The notes beneath the pieces are model-generated. The model did not search any database and had not been told where the DNA came from. It saw only the letters and a list, made by a program, of their open reading frames with translations. Source: Sphingomonadales bacterium EhC05 (GTDB lineage: Bacteria > Pseudomonadota > Alphaproteobacteria > Sphingomonadales > Sphingomonadaceae). From it: DNA of 64,000 nt. This document shows, one piece after another, positions 39,201-46,808 of this stretch. How positions within the stretch are numbered: the first letter of the stretch is position 1; every line of letters starts with the position of its first letter. Made by a program: the position numbers and the translations under genes. The stretch covers positions 1-64,000 of the forward strand of contig LXYP01000029.1 in NCBI GenBank assembly GCA_001650955.1. The letters are read 5' to 3'.

Positions 39201-40479
39201 TCGTACCAACCAGGCATCCGCGCCGCTCTTTCGGCCCGTAACCACTGACGTCAAAGGCGAGCGGCGGTTTATCTCCACCATCGCCCGGCGGCTCGATAGC
39301 CTTGGCGCCTTGACCCGCGGCCAAAGACAGACCGGCGGGCAAAACCTGTTCAATCCGGCTGATAATCTTGAAAGCGAATATGCCCGCAACGCGCTCACCA
39401 GCTGGTTCCACCTGCTCTATGCAGGTAAATTGGATGCGGTATCACTGGGCCAGTTTCAGGATGTGACGGGTCTTAAGCTTAAAACACCCGATGGTGATCT
39501 CGCTGAAAAACTGCCAACCATCCAGCGCTGGCTAAACCGGATACTGGCGCTGCCTATCGCTTTGCAGAACGCGATTTTTGATGAATATCTGTCGCTGATC
39601 GAAGCCCGCGTCGAGGCTGCGCGCGAAGCGGGAACCTTGGACCTGGGCGTTGAAACCATTGCGGTTGATACATTTGAAATTGTGTCGGACAAGCTTCTGC
39701 GAACCGACAGCATCTCGGGTGCAACCACGCATCTTGTAACGTTGGAAACACAGCGGCCGCTTAAACCGCTCCGTTTCAAGCGGCTGTACAAGCTTTATGA
39801 TTTCAGCCTACCAAATATCCATCTGCTGCAAAACGCGCGCTCCGGCGGTGTGGCTCTATCTGTTCCGACCCGCCGGATGATCACCGATGAGGGAGAGACA
39901 ATCGAACGCCGCCGCCTGATTAGGCCGCTAAAGTCGATAAACTGGACACTCGAAGCGTTGTCGGAAAGTCTTTGGGAGCAGGTCGATTTCAAAAGCTTCC
40001 GAAAGGGCTGGTTGGATGAGGAAGAACAGGCCGCATCAGAAACGGCCCATGAACGCGTACATCTTGCCACTGGATTGCTCCTGCCAGTTTGGAATAAAAT
40101 TCCGGGAGAGTTTGTCCGTGTCACTCGTATTGCGGCTAGCGACGGGCGCTCAATCATTGGCCGCGAAATTTCCGAGCTTGATATGGCTGATCTTTCCCGC
40201 GCTTTTGGTCTCGGCATGAACCAGACAATCAATCCGTCCCGTGTTGCGGAAATGGTGATGCAAAGCGGCAAGCCGTTTTCAGTCCAAAGTCATGATGACC
40301 TTATGGCCAAACGCTCGCTGGTCAATGGCAGCCAGCGATTGGAACTGACGGGCTTTTCAGCCGAGCGGCTCGACTGGTATAAATCCAAAGGCTGTTTCAC
40401 CGAGATTATCCGCTACCGCACGCGTCTTTTTGTTCCAGTGAATGAAGCGGCGCAGATACTGGAAAAACTGGCGGCCTGA
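36232..40479 (+). CDS. Methyltransferase-like plus strawberry-notch-type helicase
   Basis: 1,415 residues. The N-terminal part is an N6-adenine methyltransferase-like domain with a SAM motif EPSAGTG (about residues 143-149) and NPPF (208-211). The middle is a superfamily 2 helicase: Walker A GDGTGAGKG (Lys486), DEAH box (about 586-589, FDEAHAMA), then the strawberry-notch C-terminal domain (FSDAGGTGRSYHAD, NAIQGLGRTNRTNQ). The fusion recalls the DarB protein of phage P1, which protects injected DNA from restriction. On a mobile element a similar anti-restriction role is plausible but inferred. Start ATG at 36232 with GGAGGAAAG upstream. Confidence 0.9.
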   Translation: MTLQNAQLQLDETQDQASEIVIKAAYEIAGRLETSFQVSRKDINAIFHKLTGSSDATAGWSVKMSGCAIEAAELIWLREHLSISLKSDFAEAENCFLALEQALPAQHNRHDDQIALQQFSTPNRLAWAMALAAGISREDIVLEPSAGTGILAIWPQLVGAKLILNEIDDLRNACLSELFPGAALSSHDGELIDELLPSRHNPNLVLMNPPFARSAERGKDSRSALRHLRSAWRRMAVGGRLAAITPEGFSAAKFAKSEPAPCALRLDARITRSFARRGTGITVRLVVIDKAATEQPAAPIDIADFEGLFRACCALPERAASKSTAQTARPKAKPLALVSNYRSKRPVAPVAKPLGGTQISEKLIFEVLDDAAPTPEQKGIYLAYRPSRISIDNAPVHPTPLVESVAMGSVDAPVPQHQPVVPADWREKQLLSDAQCETLIYAVNAFARDLSGTYRPINEGTGLEPSEEGFCYRTGFFLGDGTGAGKGREIASVIMDRWLQGHCRHIWITKNETLLEDARRDWSALGGLPLDVQSLSGWKLGRPVSMSGGILFVTYPTLRSGRMDTTRLAQILEWAGEEFDGVIAFDEAHAMANALGGTGSRGKVKGSEQGIAGLRLQNLLPRARVLYASATGASDIANLGYAARLGLWGPETAFPNYDKFLSDIRAGGISAMELVVRDLKSQGLYLARALSFAGVEYELLEHKLTTEQISVYDSYAEAWAIIHKNLEAALEATRIVDEDSGDTLNRNAKAAALSIFEGTKQRFFAQLLLSMKLPSLLPAIEQALEEGHSAVVQLVSTAEAMLNRRLADLSAEEREQLDIDLSPREYVIDYLAKSFPVRLMQVYRDDDGNLRSEPMSTSEGHPVLCPHAVQARDAMIEKLCALPPIWAALDAVIERFGTDHVAEVTGRTRRLVNGSDGRQRLERRTARSNLIEAQSFMDGEKRVLIFSDAGGTGRSYHADLDVQNQQRRVHFLLEPGWRADNAIQGLGRTNRTNQASAPLFRPVTTDVKGERRFISTIARRLDSLGALTRGQRQTGGQNLFNPADNLESEYARNALTSWFHLLYAGKLDAVSLGQFQDVTGLKLKTPDGDLAEKLPTIQRWLNRILALPIALQNAIFDEYLSLIEARVEAAREAGTLDLGVETIAVDTFEIVSDKLLRTDSISGATTHLVTLETQRPLKPLRFKRLYKLYDFSLPNIHLLQNARSGGVALSVPTRRMITDEGETIERRRLIRPLKSINWTLEALSESLWEQVDFKSFRKGWLDEEEQAASETAHERVHLATGLLLPVWNKIPGEFVRVTRIAASDGRSIIGREISELDMADLSRAFGLGMNQTINPSRVAEMVMQSGKPFSVQSHDDLMAKRSLVNGSQRLELTGFSAERLDWYKSKGCFTEIIRYRTRLFVPVNEAAQILEKLAA

Positions 40480-40540
40480 GCGATCCCGCTCTCCTTCAAT
40501 TTCAAACAATCAGAAAGCAAACCCGTCACTCCTGACATTG

Positions 40541-40557
40541 AGAGGGGAGGAGGCTTG
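40541..40557 (+). repeat. Leader motif copy 2 (upstream of the ParB-like gene)
   Basis: AGAGGGGAGGAGGCTTG, 85 nt before the ParB-like start codon. The rest of this leader also resembles the ArdC leader: both read TGGTTC, then TTCAGGAG, directly before the start codon. Confidence 0.65.
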
Positions 40558-40625
40558 GCTCTTTTGAACCCGGTTTTGGCGATGGTCGCCGAAAATCGTT
40601 GGTTCGTTTCTTCAGGAGTTATAAA

Positions 40626-42620
40626 ATGTTCAAATCTATTCCACTCAACAAGCTCGTTGAATCCAAGAAAAACGTCCGCAAGCGGTCTGATCCGGCGGCC
40701 GATGCATGGCTGAAGGCGGACATTGCCGCGCGAGGATTGTTGCAAAATCTGGTCGTTAACGCAGTTGCACGCGGCAAATTTGAGGTCACGGCAGGTGGCC
40801 GGCGTCTCAAACAGCTAAAGGCTCTTGCCAAGGACAAGGCGATTAAGAGGACCGAGCCGATTACATGCCTCGTTAAAAACGGCGAAGCGCATGAAATCCG
40901 GGAAATCAGCCTGGCTGAGAATTTCCAGCGTGTTAAACTCAATCCAGCCGATGAAGCCGAAGCGTTTCAGGATATTGTGGATGACGGAGCCAGTGTCGAA
41001 GACGTCGCCATTCGTTTTGGTCAAACGGTTCGCTTTGTCGAAGGGCGATTGCGTCTCGCCAAGCTGGCACCAGCGGTTTTTGAAGCATTGGCAAGCGGTG
41101 ACATCACGCTCGTTATTGCAAAAGCTTACGGAGCGACCTCGGATGTCGAACGTCAGGCCCAAGTGTTCGAGGAAGTTTCTGGCGCTTATTATCAAATTAC
41201 ACCCGACAGCATCCGGCGAATGGTTCTGGACGCCAGTGTTTTGGCCAGTGATCCCCGCGCTGTTCTCGTCGGACGCGATGCTTATCTTGAGGCAGGCGGC
41301 AAAATCGACCGGGAACTCTTCGATGATGATGAAAGTGAAAGCTGGGTTGATGTCGCGCTTCTTGAGCGCCTCGCCGCGGAGAAAATGGAATGGCGGGCCG
41401 ATGAGGTCAAAGACCAGCATGGTCTTGCCTGGGTAAAACCAACGCTTGACTGTTATGTCTCGCATGAACTTGTCGAAGGTTTGAACCGGCTCCCTACCGA
41501 GCTTGAACCACTCAGCGAGGAAGCTATTGCGCGTCTGTCTGAACTGGAAGTCGAATATGACGGCGAAGCTGCGATCCTCGAAAATGAAGACAGCAGCGAC
41601 GATGATGTGTTCGCCGCCGAGAAACGAGTATCGGAAATCGAACAGGAAATGCGCGCGCTCAACAATCGCAAGCCCGTTCTGGCCGATGCGCTTCGCAGCG
41701 AAGCTGGCGCTTTTCTGGCGCTTGGTAACGACGGGGTACCGACATTGGTTCCGCAATATTATACGGACAAGGCTGATGTCGGGCACGAAGATGAAGGCGT
41801 TGAGCTGGTCGAGGAAGGCGAGGTCGCCAAACCCAAGCGCGCAGCGCTTTCGAAACGCCTTGTCGATGAACTGGCGATGCAGCGGCGTGATATTTTGTCG
41901 CTTCATGTGGCAAGCGATCCGGCGCTCGCGCTCGATTTTATGATCTTCACGCTTGCGGATAGCGACAGCCATGACTGGGGGGCACAGGAGGCATCGTCGC
42001 TCAAGGGCCCTGTTGCAAATGGCCCGGCGCATAATTTTGAAGCAAAGGACGCACCGGCAAGTGCAGCCCTGGCGGAATTGCGCGGATCGCTGGATCAAAG
42101 TTGGAAAGCTGGCACTACTGATGTCGAGCGTTTCGTAGCATTCCGGGCATTGAGCGATGATGCGCGCAGTGCGTGGCTCGGCCATGTTGTCTCGCGAACG
42201 CTGGTTGCCAGCCTGAATGTTGAAGGCGACCGGCAAGTTTCGCTGCACGATTATCTGGGCAGTATCTTGGAAATCGATATGGCGGCTTGGTGGCGTCCGA
42301 CTGCGGCCAATTATTTTGACCGAGTACCCAAGGCCAAAACGCTTGGCGCAATGCAAGAAGTTGGCGGTCTGGAACTTTCAAACCGCTACGGCGCTTCCAA
42401 AAAGGCCGATCTTGCAGCAACGGCCGAGCGTATCTTCTCAGGAAATTTCATCGCAGAGGCCGAAGTCAAACAAGCCGCTGCGCAGTGGGTTCCTGACGCG
42501 ATGCGCTTTGCTGATTTGTCTACAACTGATGAAGTTTTGGAAGATGATGCTTCGGAAGGCGACGCACCGGGCAACGAAGTTACGGAAGATGTACCAGAGA
42601 TAGCCGACAAGGCTGCCTGA
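40626..42620 (+). CDS. ParB/RepB-family nuclease-like protein
   Basis: 664 residues. The N-terminal ParB/sulfiredoxin fold is clear (IPLNKLVESKKNVRKR, LLQNLVVN, VTAGGRRLKQLKAL, ISLAENFQRVKLNPADEAEAF), followed by a helix-turn-helix KorB-like region (VEDVAIRFGQTVRFVEGRLRLAKL). The long C-terminal half is acidic with a coiled coil (about residues 290-360). Such oversized ParB-like proteins are standard on sphingomonad plasmids and ICEs and may act in maintenance, regulation or anti-defence rather than true partition; no ParA gene is present nearby. Start ATG at 40626 with CAGGAG upstream. Confidence 0.88.
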   Translation: MFKSIPLNKLVESKKNVRKRSDPAADAWLKADIAARGLLQNLVVNAVARGKFEVTAGGRRLKQLKALAKDKAIKRTEPITCLVKNGEAHEIREISLAENFQRVKLNPADEAEAFQDIVDDGASVEDVAIRFGQTVRFVEGRLRLAKLAPAVFEALASGDITLVIAKAYGATSDVERQAQVFEEVSGAYYQITPDSIRRMVLDASVLASDPRAVLVGRDAYLEAGGKIDRELFDDDESESWVDVALLERLAAEKMEWRADEVKDQHGLAWVKPTLDCYVSHELVEGLNRLPTELEPLSEEAIARLSELEVEYDGEAAILENEDSSDDDVFAAEKRVSEIEQEMRALNNRKPVLADALRSEAGAFLALGNDGVPTLVPQYYTDKADVGHEDEGVELVEEGEVAKPKRAALSKRLVDELAMQRRDILSLHVASDPALALDFMIFTLADSDSHDWGAQEASSLKGPVANGPAHNFEAKDAPASAALAELRGSLDQSWKAGTTDVERFVAFRALSDDARSAWLGHVVSRTLVASLNVEGDRQVSLHDYLGSILEIDMAAWWRPTAANYFDRVPKAKTLGAMQEVGGLELSNRYGASKKADLAATAERIFSGNFIAEAEVKQAAAQWVPDAMRFADLSTTDEVLEDDASEGDAPGNEVTEDVPEIADKAA

Positions 42621-42649
42621 TCCTCCTCCTGACAGGCGGTCTTCTGGCT

Positions 42650-42681
42650 GAAGCGGCTTGCCTCTCGAGGCAAGCCGCTTC
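42650..42681. terminator. Strong terminator, 14-bp stem
   Basis: GAAGCGGCTTGCCT (42650-42663) pairs perfectly with AGGCAAGCCGCTTC (42668-42681) around a CTCG loop, followed by TTTT. It ends the ParB-like transcript and sits opposite the end of the leftward ATPase gene. Confidence 0.9.
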
Positions 42682-42709
42682 TTTTCGCGTAAATCATAAT
42701 AGTTGGGGA

Positions 42710-43876
42710 TTAACGCATGGCGGCCAGTTGACGGGCTACTTCCGGCAGCGATGCAATTTCAATGTCGACGGAATGGGGATAGCTTTCGGACCCTGGATAT
42801 ATAACAAGTTTCCGATCCGGCTGTATGTCATCACAAGCGTTATAAAAGCCTCTTTCCAATTTTGGAGTCAAACTGCGCTTGATCTCAATCGCCCATCGTT
42901 TGCCTGTGGGCAGCGTCATAAGCAGGTCGATTTCTGCTCCTGCCGAGGTGCGATAGAAATTAGCCAGCGTTGCTTCAGGTGCGGCAGCGATCAGGCTTTC
43001 AATAACAAATCCTTCCCAACTCGCTCCGGCGACCGGGTGCCCAAGCAGGGCTTCGAGATTGTCTATCCCCAGCAAAGCGTGAACAATGCCGCTATCACGT
43101 ACATAAACACGCGGAGATTTAACCAGTCTTTTGCCGGTATTATTGTGCCAGGGTTCAAGACGACGAACGAGCAGCAGATCAACCATCAAGTCGAGATAGG
43201 ATGCAACCGTCTTTCCATCGACCCCCAGTGATCTTGCGAAATCGGCAGCGTTTAATAGGCCGGACTGATGATGTGCGAGCATGACCCAGAAACGCCTGAG
43301 TGTCTCAGCCGCAATTCTCGGCCCCAATTGCGGGATGTCCCGCTCCAGATAGCTACGGATAAAATCCCTACGCCAGCGCAGGCTTGTCTGATTGTTTTTG
43401 GCAAGATAACTGTCCGGGAATCCGCCCCTTACCCAAAGTGCATTCAAATCACCGGGATCAATTTCTAGAGGGTCAAGTGGGCGCATTTCCAGATAGGAAA
43501 TACGCCCCGCCAGACTTTCGCCCGACTGGCGCATCAGATCCAGAGATGCTGATCCCAATAAGAGGAACCGGCCTGTGCGCTTTCCTTTTTTACGCCCTTT
43601 GTCAATCAATCCGCGCAAGTTCTGGAAAAGATCCGGAATACGGTGAACTTCGTCGAGGATTACAAGTTTGTCTTCATGACTGCCGAGGTATAGCTCCGGT
43701 TCTCTTAATCTGGACCGGTCAGCATCCGATTCCAGATCAAGATAGATGGATGGGCCGCTTTCACCAATTTTTTGCGCAAGCGTCGTTTTTCCCACCTGAC
43801 GCGGCCCAAGCAAGGCAACTGCTGGACTTTCATCCAGTCTTTCGAGCAAAATATCGTGGATTCGGCGTTCAATCAT
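42710..43876 (-). CDS. AAA_14/DUF4143-type ATPase
   Basis: 388 residues. An N-terminal AAA domain has Walker A GPRQVGKTTL (about 24-33) and Walker B LVILDEVHRIPDL. The C-terminal DUF4143 domain shows GNLNAL-like WVRGGFPDSYL, then SFARSLGVDGKTVASYLDLMVDLLLVRRLEPW-type segments and a nuclease-like AEIDLL/AIEIKRS core (PD-(D/E)XK-like E and K). These stand-alone ATPases are scattered cargo genes of unknown role. It is the only gene on the minus strand in this block, fenced by a terminator, so it looks like a later insertion between the ParB-like and ArdC genes. Confidence 0.9.
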   Translation of the reverse strand: MIERRIHDILLERLDESPAVALLGPRQVGKTTLAQKIGESGPSIYLDLESDADRSRLREPELYLGSHEDKLVILDEVHRIPDLFQNLRGLIDKGRKKGKRTGRFLLLGSASLDLMRQSGESLAGRISYLEMRPLDPLEIDPGDLNALWVRGGFPDSYLAKNNQTSLRWRRDFIRSYLERDIPQLGPRIAAETLRRFWVMLAHHQSGLLNAADFARSLGVDGKTVASYLDLMVDLLLVRRLEPWHNNTGKRLVKSPRVYVRDSGIVHALLGIDNLEALLGHPVAGASWEGFVIESLIAAAPEATLANFYRTSAGAEIDLLMTLPTGKRWAIEIKRSLTPKLERGFYNACDDIQPDRKLVIYPGSESYPHSVDIEIASLPEVARQLAAMR

Positions 43877-43941
43877 CCTTGCATTTATGGAGCGCAGTTC
43901 CAGAATTGCAAGATATATTAATGACCGGACTTCCGACTAAG

Positions 43942-43958
43942 AGAGGAAAGGGGGCTTT
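43942..43958 (+). repeat. Leader motif copy 3 (upstream of ArdC)
   Basis: AGAGGAAAGGGGGCTTT, 65 nt before the ArdC start codon and downstream of the divergent ATPase start. Its position directly in front of ArdC shows that the ATPase gene was inserted without separating ArdC from its leader. Confidence 0.65.
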
Positions 43959-44006
43959 GGACTGCGTGGTCCAGCAATTTCGCTGGTTCCATTCAGGAGA
44001 ATACAC

Positions 44007-44945
44007 ATGCCCAAAAGATCACATCGCACAACGAAAATATCGCCCGCAGCAAGGATTACCGCAGCGATCATTGAAAAACTGGAAGCTGGAACAAAACCCT
44101 GGATCCAGCCGTGGCGAGGGCTTCCGGTGTCGCGGCCCTTGCGTAGCTGCGGTACGCCCTATCGCGGAATGAATGTCTTCTGGCTTTGGATGATGGCCCA
44201 AGAAAACGGCTACAGCGCTCCCTACTGGATGACTTACCGGCAATGCGCAGAGCTTGGCGGTCAGGTTCGCAAAGGCGAAAAATCATCCATCGCCATATTC
44301 TACAAAAGTTACACCAAAGAAGTCGAAGCAGCGGATCATGGTGAAGTGCAGGAAGAAACCCGCCGCGTTCTGAAATCCTATGCCATTTTCAACGCAGACC
44401 AGTGCGATGGATTGCCCGAACGCTATTATCCTGAGGCCGATATCCAGGATGTTGAACCGGAAGGACGAGAAGCAGCTTTCGATGCATTTTTTGAGAAAAT
44501 CGGTGCCAAAATTCGGGAGCAGGGTAGTTCAGCCTACTACGAGCCTACGCCCGATCGCATCACAATGCCGCCAGCAACTCTTTTCAACGGCTTTGACCAT
44601 TTTTACGCAACATTAGCGCATGAACTCTCGCACTGGACCGGTCACAAATCACGCCTAGACCGAGATCTTAAAAACCGGTTTGGGAGCGCTGCCTATGCCG
44701 CAGAAGAACTGGTCGCAGAACTTTCAAGTGCGATTTTGGGCGCTGAACTGGGTTTGCCAGTTTCCCATCTAGACAGTCACGCGAGCTACATCGCGCATTG
44801 GCTCAGGTTGCTCAAGAAAGATGACCGGGCAATGCTCACTGCTGCTGCGCGCGCCGAAGAAGCTTCAAATATGCTCCTGCGTCTCGGGGGGCATGAAGCC
44901 AGCGAAGTGGGCGTTGCGCGCAGCGAATTGGCCAATGCCGCATAA
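44007..44945 (+). CDS. ardC: ArdC-like antirestriction protein
   Basis: 312 residues. An N-terminal ssDNA-binding domain (DUF1738-like: IIEKLEAGTKPWIQPW, then PYRGMNVFWLWM, then GGQVRKGEKSS) is followed by a zincin-type domain with HELSH at residues 205-209 (ALAHELSHWTGHKSRLDRD). ArdC proteins bind single-stranded DNA during conjugation and protect entering DNA from host restriction. Length is normal for the family. It is followed 20 nt later by a conserved small gene and is headed by a copy of the 17-nt leader motif. Confidence 0.93.
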   Translation: MPKRSHRTTKISPAARITAAIIEKLEAGTKPWIQPWRGLPVSRPLRSCGTPYRGMNVFWLWMMAQENGYSAPYWMTYRQCAELGGQVRKGEKSSIAIFYKSYTKEVEAADHGEVQEETRRVLKSYAIFNADQCDGLPERYYPEADIQDVEPEGREAAFDAFFEKIGAKIREQGSSAYYEPTPDRITMPPATLFNGFDHFYATLAHELSHWTGHKSRLDRDLKNRFGSAAYAAEELVAELSSAILGAELGLPVSHLDSHASYIAHWLRLLKKDDRAMLTAAARAEEASNMLLRLGGHEASEVGVARSELANAA

Positions 44946-44965
44946 TCTAACAGAGGAGAAATATC

Positions 44966-45391
44966 ATGGGACGCAGTGTCAGCTATCCCACCGGCGCTAT
45001 TGTCGCATATCGCGCGCTGGAATGCGAAAACGACGGCGATTGGGAATGGGTCTATGAGGATTTGGTGGAATTTGTCACATATTCCGCGAGCCATGCTTTT
45101 CCGTCGTTAAAAAGCCATGAAGGATGGCGCGGCCGCGAGGACCGTATCTTGCTGCGCAATGCCTATGCTGATTTGGGTATTTCCCTATATGGCTCGCTCG
45201 CTGCTATCTGGCTGGTGGCACGCGATGATGATCGTTACTGGGATAGTGATATGAATTGCTCCCGGACCGGACGAACTGACCGCTGGATCGCCCAAGTCGA
45301 AACCCGGTTTCTGGATTTATTTAGCGAATACCGCTGCGCCGGTAGGTTTTCAAATGGCGAAGCTATTTATGAGGCTGTTCAAGCAGCGTGA
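44966..45391 (+). CDS. Conserved hypothetical protein of the ArdC operon
   Basis: 141 residues, rich in Trp, Tyr and Asp, no signal peptide or membrane segment. I recognise no family. It begins 20 nt after ArdC with a good ribosome site (AGAGGAG) and is likely co-transcribed, so a role in protection or establishment of incoming DNA is possible. The many aromatic and acidic residues (ECENDGDWEWVYEDL) could suit DNA mimicry, but that is only a guess. Confidence 0.7.
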   Translation: MGRSVSYPTGAIVAYRALECENDGDWEWVYEDLVEFVTYSASHAFPSLKSHEGWRGREDRILLRNAYADLGISLYGSLAAIWLVARDDDRYWDSDMNCSRTGRTDRWIAQVETRFLDLFSEYRCAGRFSNGEAIYEAVQAA

Positions 45392-45478
45392 ACCGAGATC
45401 ATCGAGCCAACGGGTTTAAACTTGCAATATTGCAAATGAAAGTATATATAGTAATTCATTCATAAGAAAGGAACGTCA

Positions 45479-45856
45479 GTGGCCAGCCGTGCGCCGAGTG
45501 TTAAAGAAAGCGATGACAAGTTGCTGACCTCTGCGATCAGAAAAATCGCAGCATATTGGTGTTTGAGCAATGTCAAACTGAGTTCAGTGCTGGGATTATC
45601 TGAAGCAACGATTTCCCGTCTTCGTACGGGGAAGACGTTTCTTGATCCCGCCTCCAAATCTTTTGAAACCGGGCAATTTCTCGTGCGCCTGTTCCGCAGT
45701 CTGGATGCGCTCATGGGCAGTGATGATGATGCAGCCAAATCCTGGCTCGCATCGCATAATCTTGATCTTGAAGCGCGGCCGATTGATCTTATCGACAGTT
45801 TCAAGGGACTTTTGACGGTATGTGACTATGTGGACGCCCACCGCGCTCGCGTCTGA
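45479..45856 (+). CDS. Xre/MbcA/ParS-type antitoxin
   Basis: 125 residues starting at GTG with AAAGGAA upstream. The N-terminal half has a degenerate helix-turn-helix (KLSSVLGLSEATISRLRTG), the C-terminal half the MbcA/ParS toxin-binding domain (LFRSLDALMGSDDDAAKSWL, then DLIDSFKGLLTVCDYVDAHR). It overlaps the RES toxin gene by 35 nt, the normal arrangement for RES-Xre modules. It should block the RES toxin and repress the shared promoter. Confidence 0.9.
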   Translation: MASRAPSVKESDDKLLTSAIRKIAAYWCLSNVKLSSVLGLSEATISRLRTGKTFLDPASKSFETGQFLVRLFRSLDALMGSDDDAAKSWLASHNLDLEARPIDLIDSFKGLLTVCDYVDAHRARV

Positions 45857-46565
45857 ATTTCGCCGCTACCGCAAAACCGTTTGGCGGGTGGTTGAAGCGC
45901 AGCACCGGATATCGACCAATCGTCTGGCGGAAAACTTCGAAGATCAGGCACGCCTTGAAGAGCTTGCCGAAGAAGCAAAACCCGACCTCCCCAAGTCTGC
46001 ACAAGGTCTGCATTATCTTCTCGCTTCACCCTTTCGATACGGTCATAAAAGCCCGAGCCGGTTCCGGCGGGCGAATGAGCGTCCTGGCATATTCTATGCC
46101 AGTGAAGCTGAAGCCACAGCGATTGCAGAGACTGCCTATTGGCGACTGCGCTTTTTCAGCCGGTCGCCGGATTTTGTGCCGGGGAACCGGACCAGCGAGC
46201 ATCTGAGTTTTTCCGTTGTTGTTTCGACCTCTCGCGCTGTTGATCTTTCCAGGCCGCCATTTGACGCGCGGGCATCAGACTGCACGCATCTCGATGACTA
46301 CAAAGCCTGTCAGGAATTTGCTGATGTGGCTCGCAAAGCAGATGCGCAGCTTATTCGCACGGTTTCGGCGAGAGATCCGGATGCTGGACATAATAGCGCG
46401 ATATTTGATCCGTCCATATTCGCCGGGAAGACACCGGATTATCGCCAGACTTGGCATTTCCGTTTCGAGCAGGGGCGACTGAACGCCATTGCGGCTTTTC
46501 CGGACGGGGGAAGCTACGCCTTTGAACCGGAGATTTTCGGGCTGCCAAGTTCGCCTGGACATTGA
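45822..46565 (+). CDS. RES-domain toxin
   Basis: 247 residues from a GTG at 45822 (an ATG follows two codons later). The RES core is recognisable in SPSRFRRANERPGIFYASEAEATAIAETAYWRLRF. RES toxins are ADP-ribosyltransferase-like enzymes that degrade NAD+ and stop growth unless bound by the Xre/MbcA antitoxin encoded directly upstream. On this element the pair probably stabilises the element or defends against phage. Confidence 0.88.
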   Translation: MTMWTPTALASEFRRYRKTVWRVVEAQHRISTNRLAENFEDQARLEELAEEAKPDLPKSAQGLHYLLASPFRYGHKSPSRFRRANERPGIFYASEAEATAIAETAYWRLRFFSRSPDFVPGNRTSEHLSFSVVVSTSRAVDLSRPPFDARASDCTHLDDYKACQEFADVARKADAQLIRTVSARDPDAGHNSAIFDPSIFAGKTPDYRQTWHFRFEQGRLNAIAAFPDGGSYAFEPEIFGLPSSPGH

Positions 46566-46808
46566 TCCCATAATCTCCTGCTTGTCGCCGGAGCAACTGA
46601 CCGCTTTTTCTCCCCGCAAGAGAGGCCCTGGACCATAAGGGTTTTGGCGCAACCCCGCGAGGACTGCGGCCCGTGTGGCCCGCTCCAGCCTTGTCTCGCG
46701 AGGTTCCCCGCCTGTTGGCGGTGCGCCATGCGCCCTGACGGTCCTTTCGGGCTCTTGCGGGATAAAGCGGCAAGGTGCCGCACATCTCCCGCATATCAGG
46801 AGAACATC
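46566..46808 (+). promoter_or_regulatory. GC-rich, hairpin-rich leader of the DUF2493 gene
   Basis: 243 bases without a family-matching frame. The part at about 46650-46790 is visibly richer in G and C than its neighbours and contains many short complementary runs (for example GGCG/CGCC and GGCC/GGCC). An AGAGG start followed by GGTTTTGGCG recalls the ParB-like leader. It could be a structured leader RNA or single-stranded-DNA promoter. Confidence 0.35.

Noticed and set aside
40815-42356. Leftward 513-codon frame opposite the ParB-like gene
   Set aside because: It lies wholly inside a clear ParB-family gene, has no ribosome site, and shows no recognisable domain.
40626-42620. Evidence for a ParABS partition system or plasmid replicon
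   Set aside because: No parA, replication initiator or iterons are seen, and the element carries an integrase with an att site. Such ParB-like proteins are common on ICEs.
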